Both the position numbers and the translations under genes were made by a program. From Planctomycetota bacterium (lineage in GTDB: Bacteria; Planctomycetota; Phycisphaerae; Sedimentisphaerales; Anaerobacaceae): a stretch of DNA of 38,930 nt. The notes beneath the pieces are model-generated. The model was not told the DNA's origin and made no database searches. It saw nothing but the letters and a program-made list of their open reading frames with translations. This document shows positions 23,960 through 30,860 of the stretch, in pieces. Positions within the stretch are counted from its first letter, which is position 1. Each line of letters begins with the position of its first letter. The stretch is from contig JADFJC010000020.1 of the NCBI GenBank assembly GCA_022566315.1, forward strand, positions 1 through 38,930, in the 5' to 3' direction.

Positions 23960-25201
23960 TTAGTCACTTGTGCTTCGCTGCTCAGGGGGTTTGTCTAACT
24001 CAAAGGCAGCACAAATGACCTTGAGGGCATCCTCGGCCTGGTCTTCGTCCACTGCACAACTGATGCGAATTTCACTGGTCGTAATCGAATCGATATTAAC
24101 TTTGGCTTCAGCTAAGGCAGTGAACATCTTCTCTGCCACACCGTAATGGGTTCGCATACCAATACCGACCACAGAAACCTCGGCAATATCATCGCGAACG
24201 AAGATGCCCTCACAGTTAATTTCGTCTTTGATTTGCTCTACAGCTTTTTTGGCGGCGGCCAAATCCGATATGCCAATCATAAACGACAGGTTTGCCTTTT
24301 TATCGCTGATTTCCGTTTGGATGATATCGCTGACAATCACTTTGGCCTTTGCCAGATGAGCGAATACCTTTGCGGCGTTGCCGGGAACGTTATCAACGCC
24401 GACAAGACCTACCTTGGCCATATCTTTTTTTACTGTTGCTCCTGAAACTATTACACCTTCCATTTGCGGCACCTCGTGGATAATCATTGTCCCATCAGTT
24501 TCGTTACTACTGCTTCTAACGTGAATCTTTACATCGTACTTTTTGCCGAACTCGATGGCTCGAGGGTGCATAACGCCGGCTCCAAAACTTGCCAACTCGA
24601 GCATTTCGTCGTAACTAATCTCGTCCATTTTTACGGCATTTTTGAATATTCGCGGGTCGGAAGTGTGAATTCCATCGACGTCCGTATAGATTTCGCACTC
24701 CTCGGCCCCCAGCGCTGCTGCCAGCGCAACTGCGGTCGTATCTGACCCGCCTCGGCCGAGTGTCGTTATATTTTCATCTTTATCTATGCCCTGAAAGCCC
24801 GCAACAATAACAATCCTGCCCTTGTCTAACTGTTTATGAATTCGCTCGGCCCCGATACTTTTTATCCGTGCCATCGTATGGGCGCTGTCGGTCATCATTC
24901 GGATTTGGCTGCCGGTGAAGCTGATAGCATCGTAACCCATAGCGTCAAGAGCCATAGCGAAAAGTGAAACTGTTTGCTGCTCGCCGGTACTGAGCAATTG
25001 GTCCATCTCGCGTTTAGGCGGATTAGGATTCAGCTCCAAAGCGTCAGCGATGAGCTGGTCGGTCTGTTTGCCGCGGGCTGAGGCTACCACCACAACCCCA
25101 AAGCCGTTCTCCACGGCCTTAATTACCCGCTTAGCAGCTCGGCGAATCTTTTCGGCATCGGCAACCGATGTTCCACCAAACTTTTGTACAATTATTGCCA
25201 T
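23960..25201 (-). CDS. lysC: Aspartate kinase
   Basis: A 413-residue enzyme that phosphorylates aspartate, the first step towards lysine, methionine and threonine. The kinase domain (~1-240) has the ATP-site KFGGTSV at residues 6-12, TLGRGGSDTTAVALAAAL near 150, and ECEIYTDVDGIHTSDPR near 171. Two ACT regulatory domains follow (~265-400; VGLVGVDNVPGNAAKVF and VSVVGIGMRTHYGVAEK), as in monofunctional lysine/threonine-inhibited kinases. No homoserine dehydrogenase is fused. The gene lies in a minus-strand aspartate-family group with hom and the ApgM-type gene, from which it is now parted by the accessory insert at ~25.3-27.6 kb. It precedes the nuclease gene by 11 bases. Confidence 0.95.
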   Translation of the reverse strand: MAIIVQKFGGTSVADAEKIRRAAKRVIKAVENGFGVVVVASARGKQTDQLIADALELNPNPPKREMDQLLSTGEQQTVSLFAMALDAMGYDAISFTGSQIRMMTDSAHTMARIKSIGAERIHKQLDKGRIVIVAGFQGIDKDENITTLGRGGSDTTAVALAAALGAEECEIYTDVDGIHTSDPRIFKNAVKMDEISYDEMLELASFGAGVMHPRAIEFGKKYDVKIHVRSSSNETDGTMIIHEVPQMEGVIVSGATVKKDMAKVGLVGVDNVPGNAAKVFAHLAKAKVIVSDIIQTEISDKKANLSFMIGISDLAAAKKAVEQIKDEINCEGIFVRDDIAEVSVVGIGMRTHYGVAEKMFTALAEAKVNIDSITTSEIRISCAVDEDQAEDALKVICAAFELDKPPEQRSTSD

Positions 25202-25210
25202 AATTAATCA

Positions 25211-25276
25211 GATGTCAGAGGTCAGAGGTCAGAAGTCAGAAATCAGAGGTCAGATATTTCTGTTTTCTGTCTTCTG
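25211..25276. repeat. 'TCAGAGG/TCTGTCTTCTG' palindromic repeat
   Basis: Left arm: CAGAAGTCAGAAATCAGA (25230-25247) within a longer run of the TCAGAGG word. Right arm: TCTGTTTTCTGTCTTCTG (25259-25276). Reversed and complemented, the right arm matches the left at 16 of 18 bases. It lies directly upstream of lysC and belongs to the family found twice inside hom. Confidence 0.7.
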
Positions 25277-25324
25277 TTTTTGCTAAATTCGGCTTTAACA
25301 GTCAATAAACTTTAACTGACATTT

Positions 25325-25411
25325 CCCATTTAAACGGTTACAGAACATAATTTTCTCAGTACGACCTCAATAGTTTTACAAAAATCACTTTGAACTATCA
25401 AGGATTTTCTT
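25325..25411. repeat. Direct repeat DR1 flanking accessory insert
   Basis: The ~86 bases match 27477-27562 in the same orientation. The first 33 bases (CCCATTTAAACGG then TTACAGAACATAATTTTCTC) are identical; the rest shows about ten changes. On the minus strand it holds TTGATA-N17-TAAAAC (25396-25401 and 25373-25378) and a short reading frame beginning MFCNRLNG (25295-25348). Confidence 0.75.
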
Positions 25412-25438
25412 TTCCGAGGCAGCTTTGTTGAAGATTTA

Positions 25439-25570
25439 CCCGCCTTCGGCGTAACTTATCAGACACGGATTTACACAGATTAACACTGTTTTTTTTATAT
25501 ATTTATTCTTTTAATCCCGTGTTCATCCGTGTTAATCAGTGTCTAATACAGGGATCCGCCAGAGGCGGAC
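25439..25570 (+). repeat. Palindromic dispersed element, copy 2
   Basis: Left arm AGACACGGATTTACACAGAT with TTAACAC (from 25461), right arm ending GTTAATCAGTGTCT at 25544; the arms pair imperfectly around an A+T-rich centre. CGCC-TTC-GGCG (25441-25451) and TCCGCC-AGA-GGCGGA (25555-25569) hairpins flank it. The reverse complement of 1042-1143 aligns through it. Two further hairpins lie at 25572-25590 (TTCTCG/CGAGAA) and 25604-25627 (ACCCGCC/GGCGGGT). Confidence 0.7.
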
Positions 25571-25722
25571 AAGTTCTCGATACGAGAAGGACTGTTTAAG
25601 TAAACCCGCCTTACTGTGTGGCGGGTAAAAAAGAGAGAACAACTTGTATCGGTAATGGAAATTCTGGAGAGAATCCGAAGCGATTCAAGGGGGGAAAGAG
25701 CGGGGCGATATCTGCTCGGTCA

Positions 25723-26394
25723 TCACTCTACTATTTTAACTTCTTTTATGGATTCTGACGCTCCTTCGTAGAAACCTTGAATAATCGCTGATATTCTAAA
25801 TATGGCCTCATCATTCACTTTGCAATCAAGTTTATCTGTTAATGCGAAAGCCAAATAAGTGTGCACCCTCGTTGATTTCCATGGCGTTTCAGAACCCAAA
25901 CGATTTGATGCACGCGCAACAGCTTTGGGATCGTAACCTAATTTTACCCATTTCTCAGAAAGAATGAGACGAAACTGGTTTACATAGGTGATATAGCCAC
26001 GGCCCTTTCTACTGTTAGGATCGTGGCCTTCTGTAGTAGAGCGGGCGGTCGCCTGATTATAGTTTTCCATTGACTCCCAGATATCAGCAAGTCCATGTTC
26101 CTTAAGATAAAGTTTGGTAAACTCGCTTTGACCCGGTGCAAATTTATCCTTGACACAGTGAAGCCATGCGATGCCAAATACCTCAAGACGGAGAGTTTGT
26201 AGTTCCGAAGTGAAGGCAGAAAAATTGACTTGTCTAAATGTTGAATCTGCTTCTACAATGCTTTTGTAGCTTGTTTCACAAAAAACTTTCCATGGACCCA
26301 CACCATCTATATCTGGCGAGAAAATCGACTGGTCGTAGAATTCAGTACAGAACTTTTCGGTGCTGACTTTGCCTTTTCGTAAAAACAGTCCCAT
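25723..26394 (-). CDS. Accessory protein of unknown function
   Basis: A 223-residue soluble protein that I do not recognise. It is rich in predicted helices and aromatic residues (LRLEVFGIAWLHCVKDKF, YVNQFRLILSEKWVKLGYD, VHTYLAFALTDKLDC). There is no signal peptide, membrane span or nucleotide-binding loop. ATG 26394 is chosen over an upstream ATG 26436 because AGGAGA lies 8 bases before it. It is the second gene, in transcription order, of the insert between the direct repeats, after the AbiU2-like gene. The base composition is more A+T-rich than lysC. It may be the partner of the AbiU2-like gene in a defence-type module, but this rests only on position. Confidence 0.6.
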   Translation of the reverse strand: MGLFLRKGKVSTEKFCTEFYDQSIFSPDIDGVGPWKVFCETSYKSIVEADSTFRQVNFSAFTSELQTLRLEVFGIAWLHCVKDKFAPGQSEFTKLYLKEHGLADIWESMENYNQATARSTTEGHDPNSRKGRGYITYVNQFRLILSEKWVKLGYDPKAVARASNRLGSETPWKSTRVHTYLAFALTDKLDCKVNDEAIFRISAIIQGFYEGASESIKEVKIVE

Positions 26395-26512
26395 AGTTAT
26401 ATCTCCTGTAATTGGCCATATAACGTTTGAGCACATAGATTACACATTAACGGCATCCTCCTGAAACTTCATTTATAATATATAAGTCATCCTTCTTAAA
26501 AAACAAGTCTGC

Positions 26513-27217
26513 TTAAGAGTTCAACTCGTTTGAGTAGTCTTGCCATAGTCCACTTATTTCTTTAGGATGTTTTTTGTTTACAAATGGTTCATTCAGGTAT
26601 TTATGCCAATTCGTTGGCGGACTTGGCAACATTGAAATTGAATAATCACCAAGTAAATTAAGCGAGATAAATTTTACAACATCGACCAAAATTTTGTTTG
26701 CCTTAAATATCACGCTGTATTCAACGGATACGTTATCTGAAAACCACTTTTTATCGGTGTGAGCAAACACCTTATTAACTAGTATTTTTATCAAACCCTT
26801 GCACTCTGTAAGTTTCTCATTAAGCTCGTCAAATACATAACTGCCGACTACGTCTCCAGCATCTCTACTGATTGAATCTTTGTTGCATAATTTATCAAAT
26901 CTACCGTGAAATCGTTCACTCTTTTGGTATTTCAGAATGAAAGGATCGGTTATTTTGCTAAATTCTATTTCATCACATGATTTGTATTTTGTGGAATTAG
27001 CGGAAGTTTTATCTAAATATTCTTCTTTATGCTTAGATAAATCGACAAAACATTCGAACTTCTTGGCATAATTCTCTCTCGTCAACAAAGAATATTTACC
27101 CTTCATCTCATCCAATAATATTTTTAATGAAATCACATCACGACTTCCATCAATTAAACGCCTTATATCTATATGTACTGACTTTACATAATTTCTGTCA
27201 ATAAACCAGTGCAACAT
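26513..27217 (-). CDS. AbiU2/HEPN-like protein, main open part of a broken gene
   Basis: A 234-residue open frame, helical and charged. The segment ECKGLIKILVNKVFAHTDKK resembles the conserved 'n-x-K-x-x-A-H-x-D' block of AbiU2-type HEPN proteins, linked to phage abortive infection; HIDIRRLIDGSRDVISLKIL resembles their 'R-x-x-D...isl..l' block. The frame continues upstream of this ATG in phase, through DSETVNGKEIKKQNQ to a TAA at 27263-27265, and beyond it for another 46 codons. The intact ancestor was therefore probably ~296 residues, starting at 27403. The remaining piece could still be made from ATG 27217, but no ribosome site is evident. Strongly A+T-rich. Confidence 0.55.
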   Translation of the reverse strand: MLHWFIDRNYVKSVHIDIRRLIDGSRDVISLKILLDEMKGKYSLLTRENYAKKFECFVDLSKHKEEYLDKTSANSTKYKSCDEIEFSKITDPFILKYQKSERFHGRFDKLCNKDSISRDAGDVVGSYVFDELNEKLTECKGLIKILVNKVFAHTDKKWFSDNVSVEYSVIFKANKILVDVVKFISLNLLGDYSISMLPSPPTNWHKYLNEPFVNKKHPKEISGLWQDYSNELNS

Positions 27218-27262
27218 TTGATTTTGCTTTTTAATTTCTTTACCATTTACTGTTTCACTATC

Positions 27263-27403
27263 TTACAGTTCGTATGCTTTCTGCAACAATTTAAATATAA
27301 AGGTACCAAATAATAGGTGTTGTACCTGACCAACAATGCAACGGCTAATATCCGAATCAAACCATTTTTCCCATTCTTTCATACATTTAGTAAACTCACG
27401 CAT
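27263..27403 (-). pseudogene. N-terminal piece of the AbiU2-like gene, ended by in-frame TAA
   Basis: ATG 27403 opens 46 codons (peptide includes FTKCMKEWEKWFDSDISR and LLFGTFIFKLLQKAYEL) ending at TAA 27263-27265. The distance from 27403 to the ATG at 27217 is 186 bases, an exact multiple of three, and the frame between is open after the TAA. The aromatic start followed by a helical region suits the N-terminus of AbiU2-like proteins. I therefore read it as the front of the following gene, cut off by one nonsense codon. Confidence 0.55.
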
Positions 27404-27476
27404 AAGAGATACCCATCAATAAGATATTTGATTAGATTTATTTATACTGACATCTTCCTCCGTAGATCTTCGATAG

Positions 27477-27562
27477 CCCATTTAAACGGTTACAGAACAT
27501 AATTTTCTCCGTACGACCTCAATAATTCTACAAAATTCACCTTGAGCTATTAAGAATTTACT
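27477..27562. repeat. Direct repeat DR2 flanking accessory insert
   Basis: Partner of DR1 (25325-25411). On the minus strand TTAATA-N17-TAGAAT (27548-27553 and 27525-27530) replaces the promoter-like pair of DR1, and MFCNRLNG again opens a short frame (27438-27500). The right end merges with the 21 bp tandem array. Confidence 0.75.
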
Positions 27563-27687
27563 TTGCGACAGGTAACGCTTCAACTGTGGCAAATCACCCT
27601 TCATCTGCGACATATTAAGCCTTATTTATTACGGATAACGCTTTATCTACGATAGATTAAACTTCATATATGGCATATCACACTTAC
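27541..27687. repeat. 21 bp phased tandem repeat array (7 units)
   Basis: Seven consecutive units of exactly 21 bp begin at 27541, 27562, 27583, 27604, 27625, 27646 and 27667. Shared pattern: TNTGCGACA in the first half, ATAA or ATCA in the middle, and CTTCA or CTTTA at the end, for example TTTGCGACA..ACGCTTCA, TCTGCGACA..AGCCTTA and TCTACGATA..AACTTCA. No unit is a perfect copy. On the minus strand the period of seven codons gives peptides such as MKGDLPQ and LKRYLSQ, but the frame contains stops. The remainder of the spacer to 27734 is unremarkable. Confidence 0.7.
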
Positions 27688-27734
27688 TTTGTCATAGCAG
27701 GGTCAACATCAATCTCTCGATGGGAAATCCGGGT

Positions 27735-28925
27735 TTAGCTTTTTAAGAAATACTCCATCAGCTCAAAACCGTTGTCTATCCTGAATCCTGACTTGGCCGC
27801 GTTGGCTTCGCTAAAAGTGGTATGTAAAATCCCGCTGATATTATCACCTGCCATAGCAAACGGAACCGGCTCAGATGAGTGAGCGCAGCTTCGGACAGGA
27901 GTCGGATGGTCCGGCATCACCAGTATTCGCCAGCTTTCGTAACCCTGGAGCGCCTCAAGCACAGGCCCGACAATATATTTATCAATCTGCTCGATGGCCT
28001 TTTTCTTCATCTCGGCGTTGCCACTGTGAGATGCTTCATCGGGCGCCTCTATATGGACAAAAACGATGTCATATTCATCGAGCGCTTTTATTGCAGCAGA
28101 AGCTTTGCCCTGATAATTCGTGTCAATAAAACCGGTTGCGCCCGGCACATCTATCAAGTCAAAGCCTATAAGCTTCGACAAACCTTTTACGAGGTCAACG
28201 GCGGCGATAGTAACGCCTTTGAGTCCAAACCGCTTCTGGAAACGTTCCATTTGGGCTCTCTTGCCCTGTCCCCAAAGCCAGATTGAGCTGACCTGATTTT
28301 CGCCCAGGTCCTTTCTGACTTTGTTAATATCGTGGTTGGTGAAAAGCTGCTGTGAACGGGCCATCAAATTGACCAGCAGTTCAGCCCCTTTGCCGCGAGG
28401 TAAAATCTTATCTATCGCCTTGCCTATATGGTCGTGCGGCGGATACGTCTGAACGTCGAAATCAAGCCCTTTGAAAACTACTAAGTGCCGATAGCTTACA
28501 CCTGTATGAAAACGAATTTGCTTGTTACCAAGCTGCTCGTCTAATTCTTTTATCAGTTTGTTGGCCTCTGCAGTGGAAATATGGCCTGCACTGTGGTCTG
28601 CCATTTGGCCGTCGGCAATGGTAATAAGATTGCATCTGAAAATCCAGTCGTCTAAGGAAAGCTTGATATTGCGTGCTACCGCTTCAATTGGTGCCCGGCC
28701 GGTATAATACCGCCGCGGGTCATAGCCTAACAGACTCATTTGAGCTATATCGCTGCCGGCTTCCATATCCGCAGGAATTGTCCGGACAAGACCCTGCCTG
28801 CCCAGCGCGCTTACTTTGTCCATATTGGGTGTCTGAGCAGCTTCAATAACCGTCTTATTGCCGAACTGTTCGAGTGGTTCGTCCGCTGCACCATCAGGAA
28901 TTATTATAGCGTATTTGGTTGCCAA
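27735..28925 (-). CDS. apgM: ApgM-type phosphoglycerate mutase family; possible homoserine kinase
   Basis: A 396-residue alkaline-phosphatase-superfamily enzyme of the archaeal-type, cofactor-independent phosphoglycerate mutase family (COG3635). The N-terminal metal site is YAIIIPDGAADEPLEQFG; EAGSDIAQMSLLGYDP holds the catalytic serine (GSD) near residue 58; the ADHSAGHIST block, EAPDEASHSGN (~300) and MPDHPTPVRSCAHSSEPVPF (~345) supply further ligands. Family members interconvert 2- and 3-phosphoglycerate. However, the gene lies just downstream of hom and upstream of lysC, and this family has been proposed as an alternative homoserine kinase in bacteria lacking ThrB. The start is TTG 28925, supported by GGAG 8 bases before it. 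The 3' side borders the 21 bp array. Confidence 0.88.
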   Translation of the reverse strand: MATKYAIIIPDGAADEPLEQFGNKTVIEAAQTPNMDKVSALGRQGLVRTIPADMEAGSDIAQMSLLGYDPRRYYTGRAPIEAVARNIKLSLDDWIFRCNLITIADGQMADHSAGHISTAEANKLIKELDEQLGNKQIRFHTGVSYRHLVVFKGLDFDVQTYPPHDHIGKAIDKILPRGKGAELLVNLMARSQQLFTNHDINKVRKDLGENQVSSIWLWGQGKRAQMERFQKRFGLKGVTIAAVDLVKGLSKLIGFDLIDVPGATGFIDTNYQGKASAAIKALDEYDIVFVHIEAPDEASHSGNAEMKKKAIEQIDKYIVGPVLEALQGYESWRILVMPDHPTPVRSCAHSSEPVPFAMAGDNISGILHTTFSEANAAKSGFRIDNGFELMEYFLKS

Positions 28926-28986
28926 TTCTTATCTCCGGATCTAAAACTGCAAAACGTAAAACCACAACTTAAAAAATCCAAAGTTA

Positions 28987-29174
28987 GAAAGTGCCTAAAG
29001 TGAGCTAAAGTGACAGCTTTGCTGTCATTCTGAACCCTTCGCTTCGCTCGAGGGCAAGCTCCGCGCAGCGAAGTGAGGAATCTATTTTTCGTTGACCAGA
29101 TCCTTCGGCTTCGCCTCAGGATGACACTTACGTGTCACTTTAGGCACTTTTAACTTTAGGCACTTCAAACTTTA
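28987..29174. repeat. Nested palindromic element between hom and apgM
   Basis: Outer arms: AGTGCCTAAAGTGAGCTAA then AGTG (28990-29013) and CACTTTAGGCACTTT plus ACTTTAGGCAC (29136-29164). Inside are hairpins TGACAGC-TTT-GCTGTCA (29011-29027) and TGACAC-TTAC-GTGTCA (29122-29137). The core has ends TGTCATTCTGA (29023) and TCAGGATGACA (to 29126), with GAGGAATCT and AGATCCTTCGG inside, a MITE-like sequence common in many bacterial genomes. The right arm ends at the hom stop. Confidence 0.75.
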
Positions 29175-29177
29175 GCC

Positions 29178-30620
29178 CTAATCTTTGTCCTCTGGAATAT
29201 CTACGATTCTTATGCAAACCGGCTTGCCGCCAATAACGTCGAGTTTTTCCATATCTTCCAATGCGGCTGTGATATTTTTCTGCTGGGTCGGATGAGTTGC
29301 GATTACAACCGGTACAGTATTGTCCGGGCCGATATCTTCGTGCTGCAGCGCGCCGGATATACTTATCTGGTGGTCGGCAAGTACTCTGCTCCATTGAGCT
29401 ATTACACCCGGCTGGTCCTTGCACATTATCCTGATATAAAACCTGCTTACAAGGTTATCTATTTTCTCTATTAATGGCACTGTTTGGCTCCTTGGTCGCA
29501 GATTTAAATGGCGAAAAGTGGTAGCCGAATTACCCAGAGCCACATCGATAATATCTGCAACAACCGCGCTTGCGGTAGGCATCATTCCTGCACCTCGGCC
29601 ATAATACATTACCTGTCCGACAGCACTGCCGAATATGCTGATGGCATTAAACGGGCCTTTTACGCGGGCAAGGGGATTGTCCTCGGCAATAAAAGACGGA
29701 TGCACCCGTAGTGAGATACCAGAAGTCAGATGTCGGAAGTCAGAAGTCAGAAGTTCTGTCCTCTGTTCTCTGTCCTCTGTCCTCTGTCCTCTGCCTTCTG
29801 TCCTTTCGGCGATTGCCAACAATTTGAGACAGTACCCCATTTCGCCGCCGTAGCGAATATCATCTTTTGAAACTGCTTCGATGCCCTCGACAAAAACATC
29901 GTCGAGTGCGATTTCATATCCGAAAGCAATAGAAGAAAGAATAGCAAGCTTGTGCGCGCTGTCACCGCCGCTGATATCCAGCGTCGGGTCTGCCTCGGCA
30001 TAGCCTTTTTCCTGTGCTTGAGCCAAAGCCTCGGAGAAGGACAGAGGACAGACTCTGATTTCTGACTTCTGTCTTCTGACTTCTGATTTCTGACTTCTGT
30101 CTTCTGACATCTGAGTGAGGATATAGTTGCAGGTCCCGTTGACAATGCCGTACATCGCAGTGATATTATTTGCCGTCAACCCTGTTCGGATAGCTGAGAT
30201 AATAGGAATACCTCCTGCGCAACTGGCCTCAAAGGCTATACAGCGGTTGTTCTTGTGAGCGGCTCTGTAAAGTTCATTGCCGTACTCAGCCAATAAGGCT
30301 TTGTTGGCGGTAACCACGTCTTTGCCTGCCTCAAGTATTTTGAGCTGGACCTGTTTTGCCGTATCGATTCCGCCTATCATTTCAATGCCTATTTGAATAG
30401 TGTCATCGTCTAACAATCTATTCAGGTCATCGGTAAGGATACCATCGGGCAGCTTTACCGGACGGGCGGACTTTGTGTCGATATCAACAACGCAGGCAAG
30501 TTCCAGTCGCAGACCGATTTTAGCGGCTATTGAATCCGCATCTTCGATTATCAGCTTTGCTACGCCGGTGCCTACAGTGCCGAAACCAACAAGTCCAACT
30601 TTTACAATCTTTTCTGCCAT
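29178..30620 (-). CDS. hom: Homoserine dehydrogenase with two repeat-derived insertions
   Basis: A 480-residue NAD(P)-dependent enzyme that reduces aspartate semialdehyde to homoserine. The dinucleotide fold opens with VGLVGFGTVGTGV; VVTANKALLAEYG (~102) and FEASCAGGIPII (~130) with NGTCNYILTQM (~161) form the active-site region; YAEADPTLDISGGDSAHKLA (~207) holds the catalytic Asp and Lys; a C-terminal ACT domain begins near FYIRIMCKDQPGVIAQWSRV. It is ~50 residues longer than usual. Two in-frame insertions of the TCAGAAG/GGACAGA repeat explain this: residues ~173-192 (EDRSQKSEVRRQKSEIR) and ~273-301 (EGRGQRTEDREQRTE). Both lie in loops between conserved blocks, so the enzyme may still work. 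It is the first gene of the minus-strand aspartate-family cluster. Confidence 0.95.
   Translation of the reverse strand: MAEKIVKVGLVGFGTVGTGVAKLIIEDADSIAAKIGLRLELACVVDIDTKSARPVKLPDGILTDDLNRLLDDDTIQIGIEMIGGIDTAKQVQLKILEAGKDVVTANKALLAEYGNELYRAAHKNNRCIAFEASCAGGIPIISAIRTGLTANNITAMYGIVNGTCNYILTQMSEDRSQKSEVRRQKSEIRVCPLSFSEALAQAQEKGYAEADPTLDISGGDSAHKLAILSSIAFGYEIALDDVFVEGIEAVSKDDIRYGGEMGYCLKLLAIAERTEGRGQRTEDREQRTELLTSDFRHLTSGISLRVHPSFIAEDNPLARVKGPFNAISIFGSAVGQVMYYGRGAGMMPTASAVVADIIDVALGNSATTFRHLNLRPRSQTVPLIEKIDNLVSRFYIRIMCKDQPGVIAQWSRVLADHQISISGALQHEDIGPDNTVPVVIATHPTQQKNITAALEDMEKLDVIGGKPVCIRIVDIPEDKD
29718..29804. repeat. Repeat insertion 2 inside hom
   Basis: Plus-strand arms: runs of CAGAAGTCAGA, then runs of TCTGTCCTCTG. 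The length is a multiple of three codons, with no stop in the hom frame. It encodes residues ~273-301, between KLLAIAER and ISLRVHPSFI, where relatives have a short turn. Confidence 0.8.
30045..30104. repeat. Repeat insertion 1 inside hom
   Basis: Plus-strand runs of TCTGACTTCTG and TTCTGTCTTCTGAC, preceded by AGGACAGAGGACAGA. It encodes residues ~173-192, between NYILTQMS and LSFSEALAQAQ, where relatives have a short loop. Confidence 0.8.
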
Positions 30621-30642
30621 AATTTCGTATCTCGTAATTTTT

Positions 30643-30718
30643 AACCACGGATTTCACGGATTTTAGCCTTTGATTTTCTATTTTATTTTTATCTGCGTAA
30701 TCCGCGTAATCTGTGGTT
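30643..30718. repeat. 'AACCACGGATT' palindrome between hom and leuS
   Basis: Left arm AACCACGGATTTCACGGATT (30643-30662). Right arm GCGTAATCCGCGTAATC then TGTGGTT (to 30718), which reads AACCACAGATTACGCGGATT on the other strand. The arms match at about 16 of 20 bases around an A+T-rich centre. It lies in the divergent hom/leuS spacer and may contain or displace their promoters; no clear promoter is seen. Confidence 0.65.
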
Positions 30719-30860
30719 TATAATTTATCATTAGTCAATAGTCAATACCTGTTAATGACAAATTGTGTTTTGAGATAGTTTCTTAGTGGATTTTCACGGA
30801 TATTTATTTTATTGTGTAACAAAAGATTGTTTTTGCGTTGATAAGGAGCAGTAAAGACAG

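Noticed and set aside
19988-27403. Reassignment of TAA, suggested by two frames interrupted by TAA
   Set aside because: Several intact genes (the acetyltransferase, thiC, lysC, leuS) end normally at TAA, so both cases are better read as decayed genes.
27541-27687. CRISPR or iteron replication origin
   Set aside because: The units are directly abutting and all variable; no replication initiator gene or A+T-rich unwinding region is beside them.
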